Shown here one piece after another: positions 8,478-15,413 of a stretch of DNA of 28,854 nucleotides (position 1 is the first letter of the stretch; each line of letters opens with the position of its first letter). This DNA is from CAZCTC01 sp964501335. GTDB lineage: Bacteria > Chloroflexota > Anaerolineae > B4-G1 > SLSP01. The stretch spans positions 1 through 28,854 of the forward strand of contig CAZCTC010000090.1 of assembly GCA_964501335.1 (NCBI GenBank), in the 5' to 3' direction. Position numbers and translations under genes: made by a program. The notes beneath the pieces are model-generated. The model had not been told where the DNA came from. It saw nothing but the letters and a program-made list of their open reading frames with translations, and searched no databases.

Positions 8478-9482
8478 ATGGATATGATTCGAGCTCAGGT
8501 GCGGGATTTGCAGCCGGCGATTTTTCGACAGTTTCTCCAATTTCCCAATATTGTCGCTTGCGGATTAGGGTATAAGGTCAGCGAAGGGAAATTGACCGAT
8601 CAATTGAGTCTGGTTTTTTCAGTGGTGAAGAAGCAGCCTTTATCGGAGCTTTCTGCTAAGGAACGGTTGCCGGGCGTGTTGGATGGGATTGTGACGGATG
8701 TGGTGGAGACCGGCAAGATCCGGGCCCTGGCGCCCTTTGATCCCCGGGTGCGCTGTCGCCCGGCTCAGCCCGGTATTTCGATTGCGCATAAAGAGGTGAC
8801 GGCCGGCACTCTGGGATTGCTGGTGCGGCGCGGCCCGGATTTGTTGATGATGAGCAACAACCATGTTTTGGCGGCGGTCAATGCTGCCAAAGTGGGGGAT
8901 TTGATCTATCAACCGGGACCGGCCGATGGGGGAACCTTGAACGATCGACTGGGGACACTGGCGGAGTTCGTGCCTCTGGATTTTGGAACGCAGCAGGGGA
9001 GCAACCCGGTACCGGGTTTTTTCGCGCAGCTGGCGAACTTTCTGGCTGCCTTGTTGGGCTCGAAGCAGCGATTCCAGGCGGTGGAGCTGACCGCGGGGAA
9101 GAATCGGATGGATGTCGCCTTAGCCCGACCGGATGCTCCGGAGAGTGTGAACCCGGAAATTGCGGGAATCGGACGGCCGACCGGGATGCTGGAGCCCAAG
9201 TTGGGGCTGGCGGTGCAGAAGATGGGGCGAACCACCGGTTTGACCAAGGGGATGGTGCAGCAGATCGATGTGACGGTGACAGTGGATTATCAGGGCCGGT
9301 CGGCGACCTTTGTGGATCAGACGATGGCCACCCGGATGAGTCAGCCGGGAGATTCCGGGTCGGCGATTTTGGATATGGATCGGAAGGTTGTGGGATTGCT
9401 GTTTGCGGGTTCGGATCAGGTGACGATGTTTACGCCGATGCCGCATATTGTAGAGAAGCTGGGCGTGCAGATCGTAATGTAA
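8478..9482 (+). CDS. Trypsin-like serine protease with N-terminal propeptide-like domain
   Basis: 334 residues. After an N-terminal domain shared with the preceding small protein, the chymotrypsin-fold part begins near residue 105. A full triad is visible: His129 in MSNNHVLA, Asp212 in NRMDVALA and Ser293 in QPGDSGSAI. The style (NNHVLA, a long insert and a GDSGS motif) recalls the plant NAL1-like and related bacterial S1-type peptidases. No signal peptide is seen, so it probably acts in the cytoplasm or leaves by another route. The ATG has AAAGGAG 8 bases upstream. It is the last gene of the kinase operon. Confidence 0.85.
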   Translation: MDMIRAQVRDLQPAIFRQFLQFPNIVACGLGYKVSEGKLTDQLSLVFSVVKKQPLSELSAKERLPGVLDGIVTDVVETGKIRALAPFDPRVRCRPAQPGISIAHKEVTAGTLGLLVRRGPDLLMMSNNHVLAAVNAAKVGDLIYQPGPADGGTLNDRLGTLAEFVPLDFGTQQGSNPVPGFFAQLANFLAALLGSKQRFQAVELTAGKNRMDVALARPDAPESVNPEIAGIGRPTGMLEPKLGLAVQKMGRTTGLTKGMVQQIDVTVTVDYQGRSATFVDQTMATRMSQPGDSGSAILDMDRKVVGLLFAGSDQVTMFTPMPHIVEKLGVQIVM

Positions 9483-9500
9483 GAGTTTTTTATTTCTGTT

Positions 9501-9535
9501 TTCGGCGGCTTTCTGAAGCCGCCGAAATTTTGTTT
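9501..9535 (+). terminator. Hairpin after the protease gene
   Basis: TTTCGGCGGCTT and AAGCCGCCGAAA form a 12-bp stem with loop TCTG. ATTTTGTTTTT follows on the plus strand, so it can terminate the operon ending at 9482. The stem core and loop are the same as in the hairpin at 15241-15278. Read in reverse it is flanked by AAATAAAAAACTCT, the tag of the dispersed hairpin family. Confidence 0.65.
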
Positions 9536-9561
9536 TTGAGACTAACCGCACAGGAAGTTTT

Positions 9562-10365
9562 TTATCCCAGCCCGACATCCAGCATCATCATGACGGCGAA
9601 GCCGAGCATAACGCCCATGGTGGCCAGGTGTCCATGGGGACCGGTTTGGGATTCGGGGATCAGGTCTTCGGCGACCACAAAAATCATCGCGCCCGCAGCA
9701 AAGGCCAGGGCATAAGGCAGGATGGGCCGGGCAACCAGGACGGCGGCGGCGCCGATCACGCCGGCGATGGGTTCGACGATGGCGGAAAGCTGGCCGTACC
9801 AGAAGCTTTTTGTTCGGGAATAGCCTTCCCGGCGGAGCGGCATGGCGACGGCCATTCCTTCGGGGAAGTTTTGAAGGCCGATGCCGATGGCCAGGGCGAC
9901 GGCGCCGGCGAGGGTGGCGGAGGGAAGCCCGGCGGCAAGGGCACCGAAAGCGACACCGACGGCCAATCCTTCAGGGAAATTGTGCAAGGTGATGGCCATG
10001 ATCAGGAGGGTGATTCGTTTCCAGGAGGATTGAACGCCTTCCGGTGTGGATTCGCCGGGGTGGAGGTGGGGAAGCAGGCGATCGATGAGCCGGAGAAAGA
10101 TACCGCCGGCCAGGAAGCCGATAGCCGGGGGCAGCCAGGAGGGGAGGGGGCCGCCTTCGGACATTTCGATGGCCGGGGCCAGAAGCGACCAGAAGCTGGC
10201 GGCGATCATGACACCGGCGGCAAACCCCAGCATGCTGTCGAGCAGTTTGCGGCTGATTTCGCGGGTGAGGAAAACGGTCGCGGCTCCCAGCATGGTAACA
10301 AACCAGGTGAATGAGGTGGCCAGAAAAGCTTGAAGGACGGGGTTGAGGTCGGTGAGTGAGTCCAT
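9562..10365 (-). CDS. ZIP family metal transporter
   Basis: 267 residues and about eight membrane segments, the usual size for bacterial ZupT/GufA-type ZIP carriers that import zinc or other divalent metals. The two signature motifs of the transport path are present: HNFPEG at 128-133 and QNFPEG at 165-170. A histidine-containing cytoplasmic loop (LLPHLHPGES, near 97-106) precedes the first. The C-terminal FAAGAMIFVVAEDLIPES is also typical. The ATG has AAAGGAG 9 bases upstream. The gene follows recA on the same strand but is cut off from it by a strong terminator, so it should have its own promoter. Metal specificity cannot be told from the sequence. Confidence 0.9.
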   Translation of the reverse strand: MDSLTDLNPVLQAFLATSFTWFVTMLGAATVFLTREISRKLLDSMLGFAAGVMIAASFWSLLAPAIEMSEGGPLPSWLPPAIGFLAGGIFLRLIDRLLPHLHPGESTPEGVQSSWKRITLLIMAITLHNFPEGLAVGVAFGALAAGLPSATLAGAVALAIGIGLQNFPEGMAVAMPLRREGYSRTKSFWYGQLSAIVEPIAGVIGAAAVLVARPILPYALAFAAGAMIFVVAEDLIPESQTGPHGHLATMGVMLGFAVMMMLDVGLG

Positions 10366-10422
10366 TGTAGTCTCCTTTTGAAAGATGATTTGCTTCCAAT
10401 TATAGCGGAAGTTGTATTAATT

Positions 10423-10466
10423 AAAAAAGCGCGCGCACTCTTCTTAAGAGTGCGCGCGCTTTTTTT
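10423..10466 (-). terminator. Strong bidirectional terminator after recA
   Basis: AAAAAAGCGCGCGCACTCTT and its exact complement form a 20-bp perfect stem with a 3-base loop. The A run precedes and the T run follows the GC core on either strand, the classic terminator arrangement. It lies 12 bases past the recA stop. Confidence 0.9.
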
Positions 10467-10477
10467 ATAGTGAAATT

Positions 10478-11548
10478 TTATTCGGAGAAGCCTTCTTCAC
10501 CTTCATCGGCGGCCTCACTGCCCTTGGCGGTGACGCCCATGGCCAGCGGGATTTCTTTCATATTGGTGAGGCGCTGGCGAACGGCGCTCTCGACCGAGTT
10601 GGCGGTTTCGGGATGCTCTTTAAGGTAGACCTTGGCGTTTTCCCGACCCTGAGCCATGCGTTCGCCGTTGTAGACGTAGAAGGAGCCGCGCTTTTCCACG
10701 ATGCCCATTTCCACGGCCACATCGAGCATGTCGCCTTCACGGCTGATGCCTTCGCCGAACATAATATCGAATTCGGCCTGCCGGAAGGGCGGGGCTACCT
10801 TGTTCTTGGTCACGCGAACCTGGGTGCGGTGACCGGTGATTTCTCCCTGTACTTTGATCGAAGTGACGCGCCGGACATCCAGGCGGACGGAGGCGTAGAA
10901 TTTGAGAGCGCGGCCGCCGGAGGTGGTTTCGGGCGAGCCGAACATCACGCCGATCTTTTCGCGGAGCTGATTGGTGAAGATCATGGCGGCGTTGCTCTGC
11001 TTGATGGCGCCGGAGAGTTTACGCAGGGCCTGGCTCATCAGGCGGGCCTGAAGGCCGGGGTGGCTGTCGCCCATTTCCCCTTCAATTTCAGCCCGGGGTA
11101 CCAGCGCGGCTACCGAGTCTATGACCAGGACATCGACGGCGCCGCTGCGCACCAGGACTTCGGCGATTTCCAGCGCCTGCTCGCCGGTGTCGGGCTGGGC
11201 AATGTAGAGACTGTCAACATTCACGCCGCAACGGGCCGCGTAGGTGGGGTCCATGGCGTGTTCCATATCAATGAAGGCTGCAATGCCGCCCCGCTTTTGG
11301 GATTCAGCCACAATATGCTGGCAGAGCGTTGTTTTACCTGATCCTTCAGGACCGTAGATTTCGGTGATCCGACCGCGCGGAATTCCTCCCACGCCCAGGG
11401 CGATATCCAGTGCCAGGGTTCCCGTGGGGATAATGTCGATTTTCAGATGGGTGGCTTCTCCCATGCGCATCAGCGCGCCGTCACCAAAGCGCCGTCGAAT
11501 ATTAGCTACGGCCTGATCCAATGATTTTTGCTTTCCGTCCTCGCCCAT
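10478..11548 (-). CDS. recA: RecA recombinase
   Basis: 356 residues, the normal RecA length. RecA forms filaments on single-stranded DNA, drives homologous strand exchange and activates LexA-type repressor cleavage. Walker A is GPEGSGKT at 66-73. Other hallmarks are AFIDMEHAMDPTYA, VLVIDSVAALVPRAEIEGEMGD, the L2-region AMIFTNQLREKIGVMFG and SGGRALKFYASVRLDVRR. The ATG at 11548 is chosen because AAAGGAG lies 8 bases upstream and the protein then begins MGEDGKQKSLDQAVANI as RecA should; the frame extends 40 codons further but crosses the promoter. The acidic tail ends EGEEGFSE. No intein is seen. Confidence 0.98.
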   Translation of the reverse strand: MGEDGKQKSLDQAVANIRRRFGDGALMRMGEATHLKIDIIPTGTLALDIALGVGGIPRGRITEIYGPEGSGKTTLCQHIVAESQKRGGIAAFIDMEHAMDPTYAARCGVNVDSLYIAQPDTGEQALEIAEVLVRSGAVDVLVIDSVAALVPRAEIEGEMGDSHPGLQARLMSQALRKLSGAIKQSNAAMIFTNQLREKIGVMFGSPETTSGGRALKFYASVRLDVRRVTSIKVQGEITGHRTQVRVTKNKVAPPFRQAEFDIMFGEGISREGDMLDVAVEMGIVEKRGSFYVYNGERMAQGRENAKVYLKEHPETANSVESAVRQRLTNMKEIPLAMGVTAKGSEAADEGEEGFSE

Positions 11549-11604
11549 TGCGCGTACTCCTTTACACTCTGTCTGAATCGGTTGAATTGGGGGGAGATAG
11601 GCTA

Positions 11605-11633
11605 ATTTTAGCACAAAAGTTCTAATTCGGCAA
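11605..11633 (-). promoter_or_regulatory. recA promoter with LexA-type palindrome
   Basis: On the minus strand, TTGCCG (-35, 11633-11628) and TAAAAT (-10, 11610-11605) are 17 bases apart. Inside that spacer and touching the -10 lies the near-perfect palindrome TTAGAAC-TTTT-GTGCTAA (11625-11608). The half site resembles the GAAC-N4-GTTC core of Gram-positive LexA boxes with one mismatch. That position would let a repressor block RNA polymerase. Binding by LexA is inferred; no lexA gene is in the window. Confidence 0.65.
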
Positions 11634-11705
11634 GGTGATGCTTTTCCCCTACGGGGCAAGCATAGCACAAAATGCTTCCGAGGTCAAAATTTAGGCAGAA
11701 GGCCA

Positions 11706-11757
11706 TGCCGGGACAGCTCGAAAAAAAGCCGATGTTTTGGCGCTGGCCCCCTCCCTG
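11706..11757 (+). repeat. Dispersed intergenic element, partial copy 3
   Basis: GCCGGGACAGCTCG, an A run, GCCGATGTTTTGGCGCTGG and CCCCCTCCC match the complement of 105-160 and, up to GTTTTGG, also 12092-12127. Confidence 0.7.
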
Positions 11758-11814
11758 ACCCATATCAGGCAACTTAAGGTGCTGCACCGGTAGAGTCTAG
11801 CTTTGTAGCGTCCC

Positions 11815-11920
11815 GCAAATGGCACTTTTCCCGTAAGGTACGCCGCGCGGTGCGAAGCAGGGAGAGAGAGTTTTTTTGTTTATTTTTTCGCGCGCCGTGT
11901 GCGGCGCGCGAAAAAATGAG
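11815..11920 (-). repeat. Hairpin-plus-tag element B
   Basis: On the minus strand a hairpin (TTTTTTCGCGCGCCG, loop CACA, CGGCGCGCGAAAAAA; 11883-11916) is followed by ATAAACAAAAAAACTCTCTC and then, further on, ATTTGCGGGA. T runs lie on the 5' arm and A runs on the 3' arm, the reverse of a terminator. Confidence 0.7.
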
Positions 11921-12019
11921 CTTTTTCTTCCCCTCTTTTTTGGGTGATTACTGTTGCAAATGGCTTAAGTTGCCTAATATGCCCTCCCTGGCCCTCCCCT
12001 GTTGTTGTTAAAGGGACAG

Positions 12020-12125
12020 CGTGCTTTTGGGAGATTCTTTGTGAAGATGCGCCCCCGGCATCGAGGGGAGGGGGAGGGCATCAGAGATTGTCGCCGGGAC
12101 AGCTCGGAAAAAAAGCCGATGTTTT
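12020..12125 (+). repeat. Dispersed intergenic element, copy 2
   Basis: It shares, in order, GATTCTTTGTGAAGATGCG, CGGCATCGAG, GGGGGAGGGC, TCGCCGGGAC and GCCGATGTTTTGG with the complement of 105-219. Its right end forms the left arm of the hairpin at 12118-12155. Confidence 0.75.
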
Positions 12126-12230
12126 GGTACGCCTTCTGAGGCGCACCAAAACATCAACAAAAAATTCTCTTTTTCCGTCCTGCGCGTTATATCTGATTGG
12201 AAAAGATCATTAGCGGGTGATTTCTCAAGC
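12118..12230 (+). repeat. Hairpin-plus-tag element C
   Basis: GATGTTTTGGTACGCCT and AGGCGCACCAAAACATC form a 17-bp stem (one G-T pair) with loop TCTG. AACAAAAAATTCTCTTTTTC and CGTCCTGCGCGTT follow, matching the tag of the other copies. Confidence 0.7.
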
Positions 12231-12244
12231 AGGTGCAACGCACT

Positions 12245-12279
12245 ACGTTTTTGCAAGGATAGGGGGCTTGCAAAAACGT
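12245..12279. repeat. Perfect 13-bp inverted repeat
   Basis: ACGTTTTTGCAAG and CTTGCAAAAACGT are exact complements around a 9-base loop. An outer pair, ACGCACT at 12238-12244 and AGTGCGT near 12314-12320, adds a second level. It lies 62 bases beyond the methyltransferase stop. No T run follows on either strand. Confidence 0.6.
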
Positions 12280-12340
12280 TGAGCCGTTTGAATCGTCGGT
12301 TCCAGGGATAGAAAGTGCGTCGTACCTTTTTCAAGCCAGG

Positions 12341-13048
12341 TCAACCGTTTTGGAAGAGGTAGAAGCCGTAGCCCTGGGCGTCGCGGTCGTGCTGGAGGTA
12401 GCGGGTGCGGCGGTTGCGGACGGCGGTGCGGAGTTCGTGGATTTCGGGATCGTCGGGCTGTTCGGAGGTCTGCCGTTCAGCGGTGAGCCAGAGGAGGGCT
12501 TCGTATTCATCGCGCTCGTCATCGTTGGCGGTCAGAATGTAGAGTGGGGTCAGGCCGGCGGCTTCTCCGAGGGCGACGTTGCCGGCGTGATCGGGTAGGG
12601 GCGCGGCGGCTGTTTTGCGATAGGGAGCGCCGATGAGCAGGTAGCCGGGTGTTTCCAGCAGCGGGACGAGGTTTTTCAGGGCCTGCTCCAGGCTGCCATA
12701 GGCCCGCAGGGCGGCGGGGCAGAGGATGACGGCAAAGGGGGCGTCGGCGCCGTCGTAATCTTGCGGGGAGATTTCCGGGAGGATCAGTTCGCTCATCGGT
12801 GCGCGTTCGGCGGCGCGGTTCCAGATTTCGTTGAGGAGATCGGGATCTTCTTCCAGGGCGACGGCCTGGATGGAGTATTGTTCCATCAGGCGCAGTAAGA
12901 GTTCGCCGTTGCCGCTGGCGACATCCAGTACGTGGGCGTCATCTTCAGGGGCGAGCAGATCGAGCAGTCGGTCGGCTTTGGCTTCGCTGAGAGGATAGCA
13001 GAAGCGATGGTCCTGATGCAGGAGCGCGAAAAATTTTTCGGTTTCCAT
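12341..13048 (-). CDS. Class I SAM-dependent methyltransferase
   Basis: 235 residues. The S-adenosylmethionine site is visible as motif I, VLDVASGNGELLLRL (40-54), followed by an acidic end of the second strand in VALEEDPDLL and a motif near FAVILCPAALRAYGSLEQAL. The C-terminal half ends in a charged stretch and GYGFYLFQNG. The substrate is unknown; the fold is common to small-molecule and protein methylases. The ATG has AGGATCG about 3 bases upstream, a weak and close site. It is separated from the DUF421 gene upstream by 96 bases and may be transcribed with it. Confidence 0.8.
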   Translation of the reverse strand: METEKFFALLHQDHRFCYPLSEAKADRLLDLLAPEDDAHVLDVASGNGELLLRLMEQYSIQAVALEEDPDLLNEIWNRAAERAPMSELILPEISPQDYDGADAPFAVILCPAALRAYGSLEQALKNLVPLLETPGYLLIGAPYRKTAAAPLPDHAGNVALGEAAGLTPLYILTANDDERDEYEALLWLTAERQTSEQPDDPEIHELRTAVRNRRTRYLQHDRDAQGYGFYLFQNG

Positions 13049-13144
13049 GGCGATCCTTTTTTTATTCGTGGGGTAATTATTCTTATTTAACCATTGATTG
13101 GCAGGGTAGCAAATGAGGCTTTTTCTATCTGTGATGGCTGTTTT

Positions 13145-13669
13145 TTATCCGGGTATTCCTTTTTTTGTGTTATGACCGTGGTTTTCTTTTTCTTCAAAGA
13201 GAATGGCGCTGAGGTGTCCGTCGTTTTCCAGAAAGGCCCTTTTTACCTGGTGGGGATTTTCGATTCCCTGTTCGCGGAGGAGGGCTTCCAGTTCGGTGCG
13301 GCTGATCAACTCGTGGCGGAGATTGCGCGGGATCAGCCGGCCGTTTTGGATCAGCAGGAGCGGGGGCGGCTCGATCAGGTGTCGGAAGCGGGAAGAGTGA
13401 AAGCTCAACCAGTTTAATACATAGCTCCAAAAAAGAATACAGCCCATTAACAGGATTCCCTCGGTGATCGATTGGTAGTCGCTCCCCATGGCATTTTGTA
13501 CGGCATTGCCCAGCAAGACGATCAGGGCCAGATCGGTAAGGCCGACGGCCCCGGCTTCCCGTTTTAAGACGGCGCGCAGCAGGATAAAAAGCGTCAGATA
13601 GACAACGGTGCCGCGCAGGAAGATTTCCAGCAGGGAATGGTCCGGGAGGCAGAGTTCCTGCCAGTTCAT
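13145..13669 (-). CDS. DUF421 (YetF-type) membrane protein
   Basis: 174 residues from the ATG at 13669. Three N-terminal membrane segments (FLRGTVVYLTLFILLRAVL, LTDLALIVLLGNAVQNAM, ILLMGCILFWSYVLNWLSF) are followed by a soluble domain with PPLLLIQNGRLIPRNLRHEL and ISRTELEALLREQGI, the usual DUF421/YetF order. The biochemical role of the family is not established. The frame extends 35 codons upstream, but that part overlaps the glycosyltransferase remnant. The start overlaps the remnant's stop (ATGA), so translation is probably coupled, and there is no strong ribosome binding site of its own. Confidence 0.85.
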   Translation of the reverse strand: MNWQELCLPDHSLLEIFLRGTVVYLTLFILLRAVLKREAGAVGLTDLALIVLLGNAVQNAMGSDYQSITEGILLMGCILFWSYVLNWLSFHSSRFRHLIEPPPLLLIQNGRLIPRNLRHELISRTELEALLREQGIENPHQVKRAFLENDGHLSAILFEEKENHGHNTKKGIPG

Positions 13670-13959
13670 GGCTGATAAAGTTCCAACGCCGAGGCGACGA
13701 TTTCCGCTGTGGAGATAGCGGCGATAAAGGAGACGGCGTGTGGGCAGGGTTGATTGATGATATTGCGCCCGCATTGGGGAGAGGTCAGACGCCAGGAGAT
13801 GGCGGGACGGTGCCGGGGGCCGGAATCGTTGATGGAAAGGGCGGGGGCATAAGCTGCCCGCAAGGCTTCGAGTGCGGGCAGCTTGAAGATCAGGTCACCG
13901 AGGGTGTTGGCACGCAGGACGGCGATTTTCTGAAGGTGGGGTTCAGGCAGTGGTTTCAC
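13666..13959 (-). pseudogene. Internally deleted GT9-type glycosyltransferase remnant
   Basis: 97 codons, GTG start. The first 35 residues (KIAVLRANTLGDLIFKLPAL) are the conserved N-terminus of family 9 glycosyltransferases of the heptosyltransferase type. The last 50 or so (HRPAISWRLTSPQCGRNI and CPHAVSFIAAISTAEIVASA) read like the C-terminal end of such proteins. A normal member has roughly 300-400 residues, so most of the middle, including the sugar-nucleotide site, is gone, with the junction near residue 38. The frame stays open across the junction. It overlaps the App1-like gene by 17 bases and the DUF421 gene by 2 bases. It is inactive as a glycosyltransferase; it may persist only because it keeps coupling to the next gene. 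Confidence 0.65.
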
Positions 13960-15106
13960 GCCCGGCTTCTTCTAATGAAGGAGTAGCAGCGGTATCCTTT
14001 GCTTTGGTCTCGGCGATGGCGGGCAGGGCCGCGGAATCGATCCAGCCGCGATCGGCGGCATGATGGGCGAGGGCGAGCGTATCGGGGGCCAGGATCAGGT
14101 CAACGCCGGCCCGGGCGGCTTTTTCGGCCAGTTTTTCGATTTCAGCGGTGCGGGCCGGCGTGCGGCTGACATCGCGGATGTAGATGGCCTGGATGCGGTG
14201 GGGGGATTCGGTGAGGATCTGGTTGTAGACTTCGGGATCTTTCTGGCCGCTGTCGCCGATCAAAATGAAGGGCAGGTGGGGGTAAGTTGCCAGCATTTTT
14301 TGGATTACGCCGGTCTTGTGGCGCAGGTGGTCAGTGGGGAGGATTTCGACATCGCTGACTCCCCAATCTCTCAGGAAAAGCAACGGTTCGGGAGGAAAAT
14401 CGTTGAGGCGGAAGAATTCGGAAAGCAGATCGTAGAGATTCCAGGGACTGCTGGAGACGTAGAAGATGGGATTCTGGGCGTTGGTGTGCGGCCCGGTGAA
14501 GAGGGCACGATAGAAGGCGGCCACGCCGGGAAAAGGGGTGCGGCTGTGGGCGTTGCCGAGGAAGACATTGCGGGCCATGTGCAGCAGATTGACGGCGTCG
14601 GTCCATACGACTGTATCGTCGATATCGCTGATGACGCCGAAGTCGGCCTGGGGCGAAGGAATGAAAACCCGGGCGTTGGCCCGGACAGGATCTTCGGCGG
14701 CACATAATTCCAGGGGGACCGATTGCCAGCGGATCTCCGGGGCGAGCGGAGGATCGAGGGGCAGGTCGATCTCAAAATAACCTTCTTTATCAGTTACGAT
14801 TTCCTGTTCTTGACCCTGGTTGTGGATGAGCAGCCGGGCGAAGGGGACTTCGTCGCTTTGCAGGCGCCTGTACATGTTGAGGAGATTGCGCCAGACCGTG
14901 TCGTCTGTATCGTCGGGGGTGATGTGTTTGTCCCGCAGGACGCGCCCGAGTAGATGGAGTCGGGTGGGGGTGCCGTAGCTGCGGTAGGGGAGGATGAGCA
15001 GGCCGCCGGGGCCTTCGATTTTGTTTTCCAGGCGATATTTCAGCCGGTCGATCTGATCATCGAATTGATCGGCCAGCCAGGTCAGGATGTGGCGCCAGTC
15101 TTTCAT
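13943..15106 (-). CDS. App1-like phosphatase (DUF2183)
   Basis: 387 residues. The C-terminal half is the conserved domain of yeast App1, a phosphatidate phosphatase of the HAD-like superfamily, with the nucleophile motif SDIDDTVVWTDA (Asp161, Asp163), then YVSSSPWNLYDLL, a basic patch near LRHKTGVIQ and ILIGDSGQKDPEVY for the metal site. The N-terminal 150 residues contain an Ig-like stretch (FARLLIHNQGQEQEIVTDKE) usual for bacterial members. No signal peptide is seen. The start at 15106 has GGAGG 9 bases upstream; a 14-codon upstream extension has none. It heads a coupled set with the GT9 remnant and DUF421. Lipid phosphatase activity is inferred from the family. Confidence 0.85.
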   Translation of the reverse strand: MKDWRHILTWLADQFDDQIDRLKYRLENKIEGPGGLLILPYRSYGTPTRLHLLGRVLRDKHITPDDTDDTVWRNLLNMYRRLQSDEVPFARLLIHNQGQEQEIVTDKEGYFEIDLPLDPPLAPEIRWQSVPLELCAAEDPVRANARVFIPSPQADFGVISDIDDTVVWTDAVNLLHMARNVFLGNAHSRTPFPGVAAFYRALFTGPHTNAQNPIFYVSSSPWNLYDLLSEFFRLNDFPPEPLLFLRDWGVSDVEILPTDHLRHKTGVIQKMLATYPHLPFILIGDSGQKDPEVYNQILTESPHRIQAIYIRDVSRTPARTAEIEKLAEKAARAGVDLILAPDTLALAHHAADRGWIDSAALPAIAETKAKDTAATPSLEEAGRETTA

Positions 15107-15240
15107 GGATAGAAACCTCCAGTGACGGTATATTTTGTTACGTTCCATATCGGGCTTTTCCCAGGTAAAAAACGGCCCTTTGGATGGGAAGAAAAATTTT
15201 GACCTGGGTGGTTAACCCGGAAAACAGGGGAAAGAACAGG

Positions 15241-15345
15241 TCATTTTTCGGCGGCTTTCTGAAGCCGCCGAAAAATGAATAAAAAACACCCCTCTCTTCC
15301 CATCCAGCGCATCGTTTTTATCAGGAAAGCACCTGTTGCGGGAGG
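15241..15345 (+). repeat. Hairpin-plus-tag element E
   Basis: TCATTTTTCGGCGGCTT and AAGCCGCCGAAAAATGA make a perfect 17-bp stem with loop TCTG (15241-15278). AATAAAAAACACCCCTCTC, CCAGCGCATCG and TTGCGGGAGG follow. It lies between the AI-2E pair and the App1-like gene. The A run is on the 3' arm on both strands, so it is not a canonical terminator. Confidence 0.7.
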
Positions 15346-15413
15346 CGAAAACCATTTTTCATCTTTGCGAATGAACAACCGCACGGATCGCATTTTACTG
15401 CAACTCCTTTGTT

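Larger units (their letters stand above)
11669..12340. other. Gene-free block of dispersed repeats
   Basis: No gene is supported in this 670-base stretch. It holds a partial copy of the dispersed element (11706-11757), hairpin-plus-tag element B (11815-11920), a full dispersed element running directly into hairpin-plus-tag C (12020-12190), and a perfect 13-bp hairpin at 12245-12279. An 89-codon open frame here runs through the repeats and has no ribosome binding site. Confidence 0.7.

Noticed and set aside
11549..11668. 40-codon N-terminal extension of RecA
   Set aside because: It crosses the recA promoter and operator; the ATG at 11548 has a strong ribosome site and the normal RecA N-terminus.
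11944..12213. 89-codon open frame in the repeat block
   Set aside because: It runs through two repeat elements and has no ribosome binding site or domain.
15241..15278. Terminator of the AI-2E pair
   Set aside because: The stem is strong but A runs follow the core on both strands; it fits the hairpin-plus-tag family instead.
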